This document shows, piece after piece, positions 1 to 8,416 of a DNA stretch of 64,000 nt. A program made the position numbers and the translations under genes. The stretch comes from Microbacterium sp. MPKO10. Its GTDB lineage: Bacteria > Actinomycetota > Actinomycetes > Actinomycetales > Microbacteriaceae. Under the pieces are notes generated by a model. It ran no database searches and had not been told where the DNA came from. It saw nothing but the letters and a program-made list of their open reading frames with translations. The stretch is from positions 310,001 through 374,000 of the forward strand of contig NZ_JAPCHX010000006.1 of assembly GCF_026107415.2 (NCBI RefSeq). The letters are read 5' to 3'. Position 1 is the stretch's first letter, and each line of letters begins with the position of its first letter.

Positions 1-2
1 CT

Positions 3-242
3 CACCTTGATCACGCGAGCGCGGAGCGACTCGCGCATCGCATAGCCGATTTCGCTGCCACGGTGGTGGCGATTACCGGCCTCACACCGACAGCCGGCGA
101 ACTGCCAGTCATGGCCCTGATCGAGCAGATGCAGTCGGAACGTCTCAGTGGTGCACAGAAGGACGTCTGGCAACGCTTTCTCTCGATTGTTGATCAGAGG
201 TGGGAAACCAGGGCTGATCATGAGGGCGGATCGCGAGAGTAG
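3..242 (+). CDS. Unidentified protein, C-terminal fragment
   Basis: The window opens inside this gene. An open frame runs from the left edge to a TAG at 240-242 and gives 79 residues, mostly charged and probably helical, with Leu/Ala-rich stretches and a polar tail ending EGGSRE. No motif identifies it and I do not assign a function. It converges on the SDR gene ending at 329. The other two plus frames hit stops within the first 45 bases, which supports this frame. The start and most of the protein lie outside the window. Confidence 0.5.
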   Translation, partial: HLDHASAERLAHRIADFAATVVAITGLTPTAGELPVMALIEQMQSERLSGAQKDVWQRFLSIVDQRWETRADHEGGSRE

Positions 243-328
243 ATGAAACGGGGCCGCACGGCGATGAGATGAATGGGGAGAGTATCGATGGCCGCAATTA
301 TGATGCTTTCGACGGCTCGATCTCCTCC

Positions 329-1063
329 TCATGCAGCCGTATAGCCACCGTCAATCGGAAGCACAGCACCCGTGATGTAGGACGATGCCGGGGAGCCCAA
401 GAAGTGGATCGCCTCGGCCACCTCGGAAGGATCGGCGAGGCGGCCGAGCGGAATCGTCGCCGCTTGCTCTGCGCGATAAGCATCCGGATCAGGGCGCCGC
501 TGTATCCACGATTCGATGATCGGCGTGGTCGTGAGCCCTGGCGCGGCGACATTCACACGGATGCCGCGAGGCGCGAGCTCGACGGCCGCCCCCTTCGCCA
601 ACATGATGAGCCCGCCCTTCGCCGCCGAGTACATCACCTGCCCGGGGATCCCGGAGATGCCGAGCCGCGATGCAACGCACACGATAGCGCTGCCGTCTTC
701 CATGAGGGGAGCCGCGTGCTTGATCACGGTGAAAACACTGAGGACGTTTGCCCCGAGAAGAGCGTCGGCATCGGCGAGCGGCATCTCGGTGAGAGGCCCC
801 TCTGCTTGCAAGCCATGCACCAGGACGACGGTGTCCAGCCCGCCGAGCTCGCTCGTCGCACACCGTACAAGATCGGCGACAAAGTCTTCGTCTGACAGGT
901 CGCCGGGAACGTAAAGATCATCGGGCCGCAGACTCTCAGGAGGATCATCGCGCCGTCCAGTGAGCACGAGCCGGGCTCCTGCCGCAGCAAATCGTGCGGC
1001 CACGGCCTCACCGATGCCGCTTGTCGCCCCGGTGATCAGTACCCGCTGCACGTGGTCATTCAT
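329..1063 (-). CDS. SDR family oxidoreductase (FabG-like)
   Basis: A 244-residue short-chain dehydrogenase/reductase of classical length. The Rossmann nucleotide-binding motif TGATSGIG is at residues 11-18. The likely catalytic residues are Asn106, Ser132, Tyr145 and Lys149 (YSAAK), and the C-terminus has the usual TGAVLPIDGGY segment. The structural NNAG motif is altered to VHGL near residue 82. The start has a strong GAGGAGG ribosome site and lies 9 nt after the stop of the upstream PLP enzyme, so the two are probably co-transcribed. The substrate is unknown; with its partner acting on D-amino or hydroxy-amino acids, a related keto or hydroxy acid is a reasonable guess only. Confidence 0.9.
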   Translation of the reverse strand: MNDHVQRVLITGATSGIGEAVAARFAAAGARLVLTGRRDDPPESLRPDDLYVPGDLSDEDFVADLVRCATSELGGLDTVVLVHGLQAEGPLTEMPLADADALLGANVLSVFTVIKHAAPLMEDGSAIVCVASRLGISGIPGQVMYSAAKGGLIMLAKGAAVELAPRGIRVNVAAPGLTTTPIIESWIQRRPDPDAYRAEQAATIPLGRLADPSEVAEAIHFLGSPASSYITGAVLPIDGGYTAA

Positions 1064-1072
1064 CTGTCCTCC

Positions 1073-2170
1073 TCAGGAGAGTCGTCCTCGCGCCGACACG
1101 GGCCACGATTCGATCGTGCGCTCGGGCGTGATGATCGTCAGCTCATCGAAGCTGTTCACCACGGGACACACGTGATTCGGCACCACCGGCACCACTGTTC
1201 CGATGGGAATCTGGGGTCCCTCCTCGGGAAGATCGAGATAGCCGTGATATTCATTCAGCTTTCCGAGCCGGTAATCGAGCCCGGCGATCTTGCCGAAGCC
1301 GCGCTCGGAATCGCCCTCACGCCCCAGTGCCTTCGTGCCGGCATCGAGAATCGCGCGGCCCGACTCCTGGGCACTGACCACGGTGGCCGCGACGAAGAGT
1401 GCGATCTGAGACTCATCGCATGCGCCCAGCGCGAGGTTGTCGCCGTCGTTGAACACGTACTCCCCCGGCCTCAGTTCCGTGATCACCGGCTCTGTCGAGA
1501 ACTCCGCGGTCGGCGTCGAGCCTGCGCTCACCACCCGGGCGGTCAGCCCGGACGACGTGAAGCTCGACACCGCACGAGCGAGTGCGGCGCCTTGATCGCG
1601 GGCTGCCTGTTCGCGGGCCCCCTGCACGCCGCCGTGGCCGGGATAGGTATACACGCCCTCGACGCGAAAACCTTTCTCGCTCGCGTATCGCGCAAGGGGT
1701 CCAGCATCGCGCGGGTCGACGCCCGATCGGCGTGCGCCGCACTCGACCTCGACAATGAGCGAGACGTCACGAACGCGATCACCGAAAGCGGCCGCAAGCG
1801 CATCTGTGGCCTCGCGGCTCTCGACGCCGATACTGAGGGTCGTGTGGGTGGCGAGCGACCGCAGTCGCTCGGCTTTGGAACCGACAGCCCAGACCGGGTA
1901 CGCAATGAAGATGTCGTCGAATCCGGCAGCGGCGAACACCTCGGCTTCACCAATCGTGCCGGCCGTGATTCCGATAGCCCCGCCTGCGAGCTGCATGCGC
2001 CCGATCTCAATGCACTTGTGCGTCTTGACGTGCGGACGCAACAACACCTCGTGTGCATCGGCGAATGCCTGCATGCGTGCGATATTCGTGCTCAGAACGT
2101 CGCTCAGCACAATTGCTGCGGGGCTTTCCACCACGTTAATGTGTGCCAGGATCTCAGCGAATCGATGCAC
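1073..2170 (-). CDS. D-threonine aldolase / D-serine dehydratase-like PLP enzyme
   Basis: A 365-residue fold-type III PLP enzyme with an alanine-racemase-like N-terminal barrel. The motif RPHVKTHK around residues 45-52 carries the expected PLP lysine (Lys49). SAGSTPT lies in the phosphate-binding region. His333 and Cys335 in PNHVCPVVN match the HxC metal ligands of D-serine dehydratase and D-threonine aldolase. Members of this family cleave or dehydrate D-3-hydroxy amino acids; the exact substrate cannot be read from sequence. The GTG at 2170 gives the longest form, but a GTG about a dozen codons later, just before ESPAAIVL, fits family alignments as well. It heads an operon with the SDR gene. 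Confidence 0.82.
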   Translation of the reverse strand: MHRFAEILAHINVVESPAAIVLSDVLSTNIARMQAFADAHEVLLRPHVKTHKCIEIGRMQLAGGAIGITAGTIGEAEVFAAAGFDDIFIAYPVWAVGSKAERLRSLATHTTLSIGVESREATDALAAAFGDRVRDVSLIVEVECGARRSGVDPRDAGPLARYASEKGFRVEGVYTYPGHGGVQGAREQAARDQGAALARAVSSFTSSGLTARVVSAGSTPTAEFSTEPVITELRPGEYVFNDGDNLALGACDESQIALFVAATVVSAQESGRAILDAGTKALGREGDSERGFGKIAGLDYRLGKLNEYHGYLDLPEEGPQIPIGTVVPVVPNHVCPVVNSFDELTIITPERTIESWPVSARGRLS

Positions 2171-2314
2171 GCCACATCACCCCATTCGGCCCCGCGCGAG
2201 CGACTCGATGCGCCCTATTCGCAGCATCAGTATCGCTACGGGCGATTCTCTCACGGCAGCCCCCGACTGTTAAGGGGTGGTGCGGGCGCTTCCCGGCCAC
2301 ACCGGAGTGCGCGA

Positions 2315-2611
2315 CTATTCCTCGGCAATCAGGATGCCGGTGCCGACGCAGTCTTCGGGGATCTGCGCTTTGAGGGCCGCCTTGGCACTCTCGTAGTCGG
2401 TGCCGGTCGCTTCGACGGGTGTGATGGCCGTCGCGCGGATGATCCCGGTGACACGAGCGCCCTCCTCGGTCTTGCCGATATCGAGCTGGATGATCTCGTA
2501 CCCCTCGGGAACGGCCTCCTCAATCAAGGAGCGGGCAGCTGTCACATCGGCAGCATCCTGAGTGATCTGGTCGGTCTTGGTGGTCCGGTAGCTGCTGACA
2601 AGACGGGTCAT
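2315..2611 (-). CDS. Small hypothetical protein, probably leaderless
   Basis: A 98-residue acidic protein with no motif I recognise. It reads as an alternating strand/helix single domain (SLIEEAVPEGYEIIQLDIGK, then a short strand GIIRATAIT). There is no signal peptide or membrane segment. A TACGCT hexamer lies exactly 6 nt before the ATG, the arrangement expected of a leaderless mRNA. It sits downstream of amt on the same strand, 59 bp away, but has its own promoter, so a link to ammonium uptake is not shown. Function unknown. Confidence 0.65.
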   Translation of the reverse strand: MTRLVSSYRTTKTDQITQDAADVTAARSLIEEAVPEGYEIIQLDIGKTEEGARVTGIIRATAITPVEATGTDYESAKAALKAQIPEDCVGTGILIAEE

Positions 2612-2617
2612 GGATTA

Positions 2618-2623
2618 AGCGTA
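2618..2623 (-). promoter_or_regulatory. -10 hexamer TACGCT, leaderless start
   Basis: TANNNT-type hexamer with 6 nt between it and the ATG at 2611. Transcription would begin at or next to the start codon. Confidence 0.5.
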
Positions 2624-2670
2624 CCGAGGTGCCCGCTCCCTCGCGGGCGGGGACACCCCGGTACCTCTGA

Positions 2671-3912
2671 TCACATCTGCTCAGGAACCGTCATGTCGTA
2701 CGCTCGTTCCCCGTGCACTTCCCTGTCGACGCCGGCGACCTCGGCATCGGGGGCGAGACGGAATCCGATGGTCTTCTCGATGACGGTTCCGACGATCCAC
2801 GCGACGGCGAAACTGTACGCCAGCACTGCTGCGGCAGCAATCACCTGCAGAACGAGCTGCTCGATCCCTCCACCGACGAACAGGCCCGTGCCTGTCGCAA
2901 CAAAGCCGAGCGAGACTGTGCCGATGAGACCGCCGACGAGATGGATGCCCACGACATCCAGCGTGTCGTCGTACCCGAGCCGGAACTTCAGCTCTACCGC
3001 GAGAGCACACACGGCCCCGGTCAGGGCACCGAGCAGCAGCGACCAGCCAGGCGTGAGGTTGGCGCATGCCGGTGTGATCGCGACGAGCCCGGATACCGCT
3101 CCGGACGCGGCCCCGACGGCAGTGGGCTTTCCGCCCTTGACACGTTCGACGACGAGCCAGCCGATGATGGCTGCCGCTGTGGCTCCCAGCGTGTTCACGG
3201 CGATCAGACCGACGCCGGCCATTCCGTTCGCCCATTCCGCACCCGCGTTGAACCCGAACCAGCCGAACCAGAGCAGCGCCGCACCGAGCAGCACCAAGGG
3301 AACATTGTGTGGCTTGTCGGCCTCCTTGCCGAATGTCGTGCGCTTGCCGAGCACGAGGACGAGAGCGAGCGCAGCAGCTCCCGCATTGATGTGTACGGCG
3401 GTTCCGCCCGCGTAGTCGATGACTTCTGCACCGCTCTCGGTGCCGAAGAGTGTCTCGCCGAGATGCAGAATCCACCCGCCGCCCCAGACCCACGCCGCGA
3501 CGGGAAAGTACACAATGCTTGCCCACACGCCGGCGAACAGCATCCAGGATCCGAACCGTGCGCGGTCCGCGATCGCTCCCGAGATCAGTGCGACTGTGAT
3601 GATCGCGAACGTGGCGCTGAATGCTGATCCCAGAAGATCGGTGTTGGCCGTCTCACCAGTCGCGAGTGATGTCAGGCCAAGATCTGCGAGCGGGTTTCCC
3701 GAGAAGTCCCAGAGCCCGGTCACCGTGCTCATGCTCGCCCCGTAGAGCACCCACAGCACGCCGATCAACGCGAGAGCGCCGAAGCTCATCATCATCATGC
3801 TCACGACACTCTTCGCCTTGACGAGGCCGCCGTAGAAGAAGGCGACGCCCGGTGTCATCAGCAGTACGAGCGCCGTGGCGGTCAGGCCCCAGGCGATGCT
3901 TCCGGTATCCAT
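2671..3912 (-). CDS. amt: Ammonium transporter Amt
   Basis: A 413-residue polytopic membrane protein of the Amt/MEP/Rh family with about 11 hydrophobic segments. The signature IDYAGGTAVHIN contains Asp166 and the first pore histidine His174; the second pore histidine is His324 in DVVGIHLVGG. These match AmtB Asp160, His168 and His318. It moves ammonium across the plasma membrane at low external concentration. No glnK or glnD lies beside it in the window. A complete GlnR-type box sits 66-103 bp upstream, matching regulation by nitrogen limitation and shared with glnA1. The start codon follows a cluster of Met/Asp/Thr typical of short actinobacterial Amt proteins that lack a signal peptide. Confidence 0.96.
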   Translation of the reverse strand: MDTGSIAWGLTATALVLLMTPGVAFFYGGLVKAKSVVSMMMMSFGALALIGVLWVLYGASMSTVTGLWDFSGNPLADLGLTSLATGETANTDLLGSAFSATFAIITVALISGAIADRARFGSWMLFAGVWASIVYFPVAAWVWGGGWILHLGETLFGTESGAEVIDYAGGTAVHINAGAAALALVLVLGKRTTFGKEADKPHNVPLVLLGAALLWFGWFGFNAGAEWANGMAGVGLIAVNTLGATAAAIIGWLVVERVKGGKPTAVGAASGAVSGLVAITPACANLTPGWSLLLGALTGAVCALAVELKFRLGYDDTLDVVGIHLVGGLIGTVSLGFVATGTGLFVGGGIEQLVLQVIAAAAVLAYSFAVAWIVGTVIEKTIGFRLAPDAEVAGVDREVHGERAYDMTVPEQM

Positions 3913-3977
3913 GTTTTCTGCCTCTCAGTGGTGCTTTCCGACGAATCCGGTCGGTGAGCACAGCTTCGAGCAGGCAT

Positions 3978-4015
3978 GTTTCGATCACTGCATGCTGGTG
4001 TTTCAGCGTCGTTAC
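3978..4015 (-). promoter_or_regulatory. GlnR box upstream of amt
   Basis: On the minus strand the order is GTAAC-n6-GAAAC-n6-ATGCA-n6-GAAAC, so the half-sites repeat every 11 bp. The actinobacterial GlnR consensus is gTnAC-n6-GaAAc-n6-gTnAC-n6-GaAAc. Both b-sites and the first a-site are perfect; the second a-site is weak. The box ends 66 bp before the amt start. Confidence 0.8.
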
Positions 4016-4043
4016 AGAACGTTCAGCGTATGAACAGCAGGTT

Positions 4044-5102
4044 TCAGAGCTCTGATGTCAGCGAGATCATGCGCGACATTGCTCGCAGGTACTTCTTTCG
4101 GAACCCACCCGTGAGCATCTCTTCCGTGAATACGGTGTCGAGTGGGATGCCACTCGCGATGATCGGGATCTGAGCGTCGTACACCCTGTCGATGAATGCA
4201 ACGAGTCGCAGGGCCGCCGCTTGCGATTCGAGCGTCACCGTGTCGGTGATCGCAATCGCCTCGACGTCGTCGAGAAGCCGGATGAAGCGTGAGGGGTGCA
4301 CGGCAGCAAGATGCTCGACGAGTTCCGTGAAGTCGTCGACGCTCATGCGGGTACCGGATGCTGCGGCGCTCTCCATCGCCCGAGTGATCTCGGTGTCGGA
4401 TGCTGTCCGGCAGTGTCCCTCGATGGTGCGCCTGCGGTAATCGGTGCCGTCGATTCGGAGAGTTTCGAATGTGCTCGCGAGCGAGTGGATTTCGCGCAGG
4501 AAGTCCTGAGCGGCAAATCGTCCCTCGCCCAGCGCATTTGGGGGCGTGTTCGACGTCGCGGCAATCCGCGTGCCCTGCGCCGCGAGCTCCGTGAGTAGAC
4601 GGGTCATCATCATGGTGTCGCCCGGGTCGTCAAGCTCAAACTCGTCGATGCAGATGAGCGTCGACCCGGTGAGGAGCTTCACCGTTCCGTTGAACCCCAG
4701 GGCACCCACGAGCGCCGTGTATTCGATGAACGTGCCGAAGTATTTCCGCGATCCGCCTTCGGCGTGCCATAAAGCGGCGAGCAGGTGCGTTTTGCCGACA
4801 CCGAATCCGCCGTCGAGGTACACCCCGGGCTTCACAGCATCCGTCTTGGGCTTGCGGGCGAACCACTTCGTCTTGACCGGTGCGGGGCCGGCCGAGAACA
4901 TCCGAAGGTAGTCGACTGCAGCGGTCTGCGACGGATACGCGTCATCCGGACGATACGAGTCGAAGCTCGCTGTGGCGAACTGCGGCGGCGGTGTGAGATT
5001 GGCCGCGAGGTCTTCCCCGGACATCTCCGGGCGCCGGTCAACAAGGTGCATGAGCGTCCCGGCCTGAGGCGGGGGAATATTCATCGAGTGCGGAGCCTTC
5101 AT
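4044..5102 (-). CDS. zapE: Cell division protein ZapE (AFG1-like ATPase)
   Basis: A 352-residue AFG1/ZapE family P-loop ATPase. Walker A is GGFGVGKT (residues 98-105) and Walker B is IDEFE (152-156), followed by a sensor region with TSNTPP. In Escherichia coli ZapE associates with the FtsZ ring; the role in actinobacteria is less well defined. The protein is cytoplasmic, with no signal or membrane segment. The first ATG at 5102 has no clear ribosome site. An in-frame ATG at 5084 has a loose AAGG upstream and is possible. It is transcribed away from the rhodanese gene with a 144-bp shared promoter region. Confidence 0.88.
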   Translation of the reverse strand: MKAPHSMNIPPPQAGTLMHLVDRRPEMSGEDLAANLTPPPQFATASFDSYRPDDAYPSQTAAVDYLRMFSAGPAPVKTKWFARKPKTDAVKPGVYLDGGFGVGKTHLLAALWHAEGGSRKYFGTFIEYTALVGALGFNGTVKLLTGSTLICIDEFELDDPGDTMMMTRLLTELAAQGTRIAATSNTPPNALGEGRFAAQDFLREIHSLASTFETLRIDGTDYRRRTIEGHCRTASDTEITRAMESAAASGTRMSVDDFTELVEHLAAVHPSRFIRLLDDVEAIAITDTVTLESQAAALRLVAFIDRVYDAQIPIIASGIPLDTVFTEEMLTGGFRKKYLRAMSRMISLTSEL

Positions 5103-5246
5103 CTGAATGCGGACTGTCGGCTTATGTCAGACTCTTACGGCTGACGCGCGACAACTCTCAGCCCGCGAGCGTATCGTCGGGCATGACAGCATCCAGCCTA
5201 ACGGCTGAGATCACGTGCCACGGCGCCACCACCAGAAGGAGGAACA

Positions 5247-6155
5247 ATGACCGTTGAGGTCGATGCAGGAACCGAGAAGTTCACCGGATACGCGAATCCG
5301 AACCGACTCGTCAGCACAGACTGGCTTCAGGAACACCTCGACTCCCCCGGCCTGGTCATCGTCGAATCGGACGAGGACGTTCTGCTGTACGAGACAGGGC
5401 ACATCCCCGGCGCCGTCAAAGTGGACTGGCACACCGAGCTGAACGATCCCGTGACCCGCGACTACGTGGACGGCGACGGTTTCGCCGCGCTGATGAGTCG
5501 CAAGGGCATCGCTCGCGACGACACCGTGGTGATCTACGGAGACAAGAGCAACTGGTGGGCCGCCTATGCGCTGTGGGTGTTCAGCCTCTTCGGGCACAAA
5601 GACGTCCGGCTGCTCGACGGCGGGCGCGACAAGTGGATCGCCGAAGACCGGGAGACCACGACGGAAGCACCAGGGCGCGCAGCCACCGACTACCCCGTCG
5701 TCACACGCGACGACGCGACACTCCGTGCATTCCGCGACGACGTGCTCGCACATTTCGGCAACCCGCTCATCGACGTGCGCTCCCCCGAGGAATACCGTGG
5801 TGATCGCACGACGGCACCCGCCTACCCCGAAGAGGGTGCGCTGCGAGCCGGGCACATCCCCAGTGCGGCCAGCGTCCCCTGGGGCCGAGCCGTCGCCGAC
5901 GACGGTACGTTCCTCCCCGTCGCCGAGTTGGAAGGCGTCTACCGCTCCGATGCCGGCCTGCGTGACGGCGACGACGTCATCGCCTACTGCCGCATCGGCG
6001 AGCGGTCCAGTCACACCTGGTTCGTGCTCCACCATCTGCTGGGCCTGGAACACGTGCGCAACTACGATGGTTCCTGGACGGAGTGGGGCAGCTCGGTCGG
6101 CGTGCCCATTGTGGTCGGAGACGATCGAGGGGCCGCGCCCGAGCCGCGATCGTAG
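5247..6155 (+). CDS. Thiosulfate/3-mercaptopyruvate sulfurtransferase, two rhodanese domains
   Basis: A 302-residue tandem rhodanese of usual length. The N-terminal domain (about 20-140) is inactive-type: its loop reads IYGDKSN with Asp instead of Cys. The C-terminal domain (about 160-295) carries the active-site loop CRIGERS with Cys248. This resembles actinobacterial SseA/CysA sulfurtransferases. It takes sulfur from a donor such as thiosulfate and passes it as a persulfide to an acceptor. A strong AAGGAGG lies just before the ATG. The SufE-like gene follows 15 nt after the stop, a pairing seen widely in actinobacteria that suggests sulfur relay between the two. Confidence 0.92.
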   Translation: MTVEVDAGTEKFTGYANPNRLVSTDWLQEHLDSPGLVIVESDEDVLLYETGHIPGAVKVDWHTELNDPVTRDYVDGDGFAALMSRKGIARDDTVVIYGDKSNWWAAYALWVFSLFGHKDVRLLDGGRDKWIAEDRETTTEAPGRAATDYPVVTRDDATLRAFRDDVLAHFGNPLIDVRSPEEYRGDRTTAPAYPEEGALRAGHIPSAASVPWGRAVADDGTFLPVAELEGVYRSDAGLRDGDDVIAYCRIGERSSHTWFVLHHLLGLEHVRNYDGSWTEWGSSVGVPIVVGDDRGAAPEPRS

Positions 6156-6170
6156 AGGAGGTCGAGCACC

Positions 6171-6614
6171 ATGGGCGAGGCGAAACTGACCGAAGCGCTT
6201 GCCGAGATCCGAGACGAGTTTCTCGAGCTCGGCGAGCAGGATCGGCTGCTTCTGCTTCTCGATTTTGCCAACGAGCTTCCCGAGCTGCCGGAACGCTATG
6301 CCGATCATCCGGATCTTCTCGAGCGCGTGGTCGAGTGCCAGTCACCGGTGTTTCTGACGGTTGAGGTCGATGACGGGTCGGTGACCGTGATCGCCTCCGC
6401 CCCGCGCGAGGCCCCGACAACGCGCGGCTTTGCCAGCATCCTGGCTCAGGGGATCCACGGTCTGAGTCCGGCCGAAACACTCGAGATTCCGAACGACTTT
6501 CCCCAGATGTTGGGCCTCGGCCGCGCTGTCTCGCCCCTGCGGTTGAGCGGCATGAGCGGCATGCTGGCACGCATCAAGCGTCAGGTCCGAGAGAAATCGG
6601 ATGCTGCGGCCTGA
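6171..6614 (+). CDS. SufE-like cysteine desulfuration protein
   Basis: A 147-residue protein spanning the whole SufE fold. The sulfur-accepting Cys56 is in VVECQSPVFL, matching the GCQSxVW motif of SufE, and the C-terminal half keeps the family's long helices (ILAQGIHGLSPAETL, GMSGMLARIKR). SufE proteins accept persulfide sulfur and pass it on. Because it sits directly behind a rhodanese rather than a suf operon, it may draw sulfur from that enzyme. The GAGG of GTAGAGGAGGTCG before the ATG is a good ribosome site. Only 15 nt separate it from the preceding gene. Confidence 0.88.
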   Translation: MGEAKLTEALAEIRDEFLELGEQDRLLLLLDFANELPELPERYADHPDLLERVVECQSPVFLTVEVDDGSVTVIASAPREAPTTRGFASILAQGIHGLSPAETLEIPNDFPQMLGLGRAVSPLRLSGMSGMLARIKRQVREKSDAAA

Positions 6615-6615
6615 A

Positions 6616-7794
6616 TCAGCGTCTCGGCAGGGTATCCAGCCAGTCGCGGATCGTGCGCGCCCATCGGTCGGCGTCGAGGTTCCACAGCTTCGTGTGACGA
6701 GCGGTGTCGAATGACGCGAGCGTGACGAGATCGGGTCGTGCCTCGGCCAGCCCATGCGAGGCATCTGACGGGACGAACCCGTCATCGTCGCTGTGCAGAA
6801 TGAGAACCGGATGCCGCAGGTCGACCGCGTGCGCCACGCGATCAAGCCTGTCGAAGTCTATCGGCTCGCTCTGGCCCGTCACGAGCCGTCCGACGGAGTG
6901 CGAGAGCAGCCACAGGGCGGCGTCGCGAATGAGGGCGGGAATGCGCGAGGCACTCGCCTGATAGCGCAGAACCGTGCGCCAGTCGACGACGGGTGACTCC
7001 AGCACGAGTCCGTCAATCGCGTCGGCGTGACGTGAGCGGTCGGCGGCCTGCAGACACAGTGCGCCTCCCATTGACCAGCCCATGAGGACGAACCGCGAGT
7101 GACCGCGTCGTGCAGCCTCGTCGAGCGCCGCATCCACGTCCTTCCATTCGCTCTGCCCGAGTCCATAGCGGCGATCGTCGGATTCCGGCGCCTCGCCGTC
7201 GTTGCGATACGACACGGCGAGACAATCGAAGCCGGTGGCGCGAATCGCGGGAACGGCACGCAGAACCTCATGTCGCGTCACTCCCCGACCGTGCACGAGG
7301 ACGGCGAGTCCCCGCGAACCTTCGTCGTCGGCAGGAAAGTACCACGCGGGCGCCGTGCCGTTCTCGGTGGGAATCGCCCAGTCCTCGACATCGATCCCCA
7401 GCTCTCGCGGATCGTGGTAGAACCATCCGCTGAACGAGGCACCACCGTGCTGAACATGATCGGGAAATGCGGAGAGCACACGGCGGGTAACCGTGTGCGG
7501 TGTCTGCTCAACGACGTCTCCGAGCTGCAGATGATCCTGAGAACGATTGACCCAGAGACCGTAGCGGCCAGGCAGCAGGGTGTCCGGCGTGCCCGTGAGC
7601 GTGATCGTGCCGGCAGCGACGTCCACGCGAACCACTCGCGTGTTGTGCGACCGCGACGTTGTCGGCATGAGAACCGTGCGTGCAACTTGAGCTGTGACTC
7701 CGGCGAATGCGCCGATTACCGTGACTCCGACCCCTGCAAGAGCTAGGGGGATCCACCGGCGCGGGCTCTGGTCGGCGTGGCACTGTCGTTTCAT
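6616..7794 (-). CDS. Alpha/beta hydrolase with N-terminal membrane anchor
   Basis: A 392-residue protein. Residues 14-40 form a hydrophobic segment after Arg/Lys residues, so it is probably anchored with the catalytic domain outside the membrane. The hydrolase core has an HGRG oxyanion element (168-171), the nucleophile elbow GWSMGG (Ser241), an acid near Asp337/338 in LHSDDDGF and His367. About 130 residues between the anchor and the core are not recognisable. It resembles actinobacterial peptidase-like or esterase-like hydrolases; the substrate is unknown. It converges on the SufE-like gene with 1 nt between stops and is divergent from the DUF3000 gene. Confidence 0.8.
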   Translation of the reverse strand: MKRQCHADQSPRRWIPLALAGVGVTVIGAFAGVTAQVARTVLMPTTSRSHNTRVVRVDVAAGTITLTGTPDTLLPGRYGLWVNRSQDHLQLGDVVEQTPHTVTRRVLSAFPDHVQHGGASFSGWFYHDPRELGIDVEDWAIPTENGTAPAWYFPADDEGSRGLAVLVHGRGVTRHEVLRAVPAIRATGFDCLAVSYRNDGEAPESDDRRYGLGQSEWKDVDAALDEAARRGHSRFVLMGWSMGGALCLQAADRSRHADAIDGLVLESPVVDWRTVLRYQASASRIPALIRDAALWLLSHSVGRLVTGQSEPIDFDRLDRVAHAVDLRHPVLILHSDDDGFVPSDASHGLAEARPDLVTLASFDTARHTKLWNLDADRWARTIRDWLDTLPRR

Positions 7795-7807
7795 CGCCTC
7801 CTCACTC

Positions 7808-7813
7808 TAGTCT
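7808..7813 (+). promoter_or_regulatory. -10 hexamer TAGTCT, leaderless start
   Basis: TAGTCT lies 6 nt before the GTG start at 7820 of the DUF3000 gene, inside the 25-bp gap to the divergent hydrolase. Confidence 0.5.
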
Positions 7814-7819
7814 CTGGGT

Positions 7820-8416
7820 GTGGCTGAGCGTTCGGAAACCGAAGACGTGCCCCAGGAATTCACCGAGGCCGTCGCCGCTGTCCGCGCCGCCGTTTTGCGC
7901 GACGAACTCGTCGTCTCGGAGATTCCCGCGCCGGCACAGCTCGCGCCTCACGCTCTTGCGTTGTCTGCCGATGTGCGCCCCAGCGCCCACGGCACCGACT
8001 CCGAGCTGGGGACGGGACGCTTCATCATCCTGTACGACCCGAGCGAACCAGCATCCTGGCACGGACGTTTTCGCGTCGTCTGCTTCGCGCAGGCTCCGCT
8101 GGAGACCGAGATCGGCCTCGACCCGTTTCTGACGGACGTCGCCTGGTCCTGGCTCGTGGATGCTTTGGATGCCCGTGATGCCCAGTACACCGCGGCGTCA
8201 GGCACAGCGACTCGGATCCTCTCGACCGGTTTCGGCGAACTGGCAGATCAGGGTGACGGCGCTCAAATTGAACTGAGGGCATCGTGGACTCCTCTGGAGT
8301 CGAGTGTGTCCGCCCATGTGGAGGGGTGGGCCGAACTGCTCTGCATGCTCGCGGGTCTGCCTCCCACGACCGAAGGAGTGACATTGCTTTCCGCCCGCAG
8401 GACGGCTCGTGACTGA
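7820..8416 (+). CDS. DUF3000 family protein
   Basis: A 198-residue actinobacterial protein of unknown function, typical in length for the family. The recognisable core includes RFIILYDP, WHGRFRVVCFAQA, AWSWLVDAL and an ELRASWTP segment near the end. There is no signal peptide. It starts with GTG under a leaderless-type promoter. Its last 8 nt overlap the start of the ribonuclease D-like gene; this pairing is conserved in many actinobacteria and implies translational coupling. Confidence 0.85.
   Translation: MAERSETEDVPQEFTEAVAAVRAAVLRDELVVSEIPAPAQLAPHALALSADVRPSAHGTDSELGTGRFIILYDPSEPASWHGRFRVVCFAQAPLETEIGLDPFLTDVAWSWLVDALDARDAQYTAASGTATRILSTGFGELADQGDGAQIELRASWTPLESSVSAHVEGWAELLCMLAGLPPTTEGVTLLSARRTARD

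Noticed and set aside
1052-3415. A 787-codon open frame on the plus strand opposite the SDR, PLP enzyme and amt genes
   Set aside because: It lies opposite three genes with intact catalytic motifs, has no recognisable domain, and is the expected antisense artefact of high-GC coding DNA.
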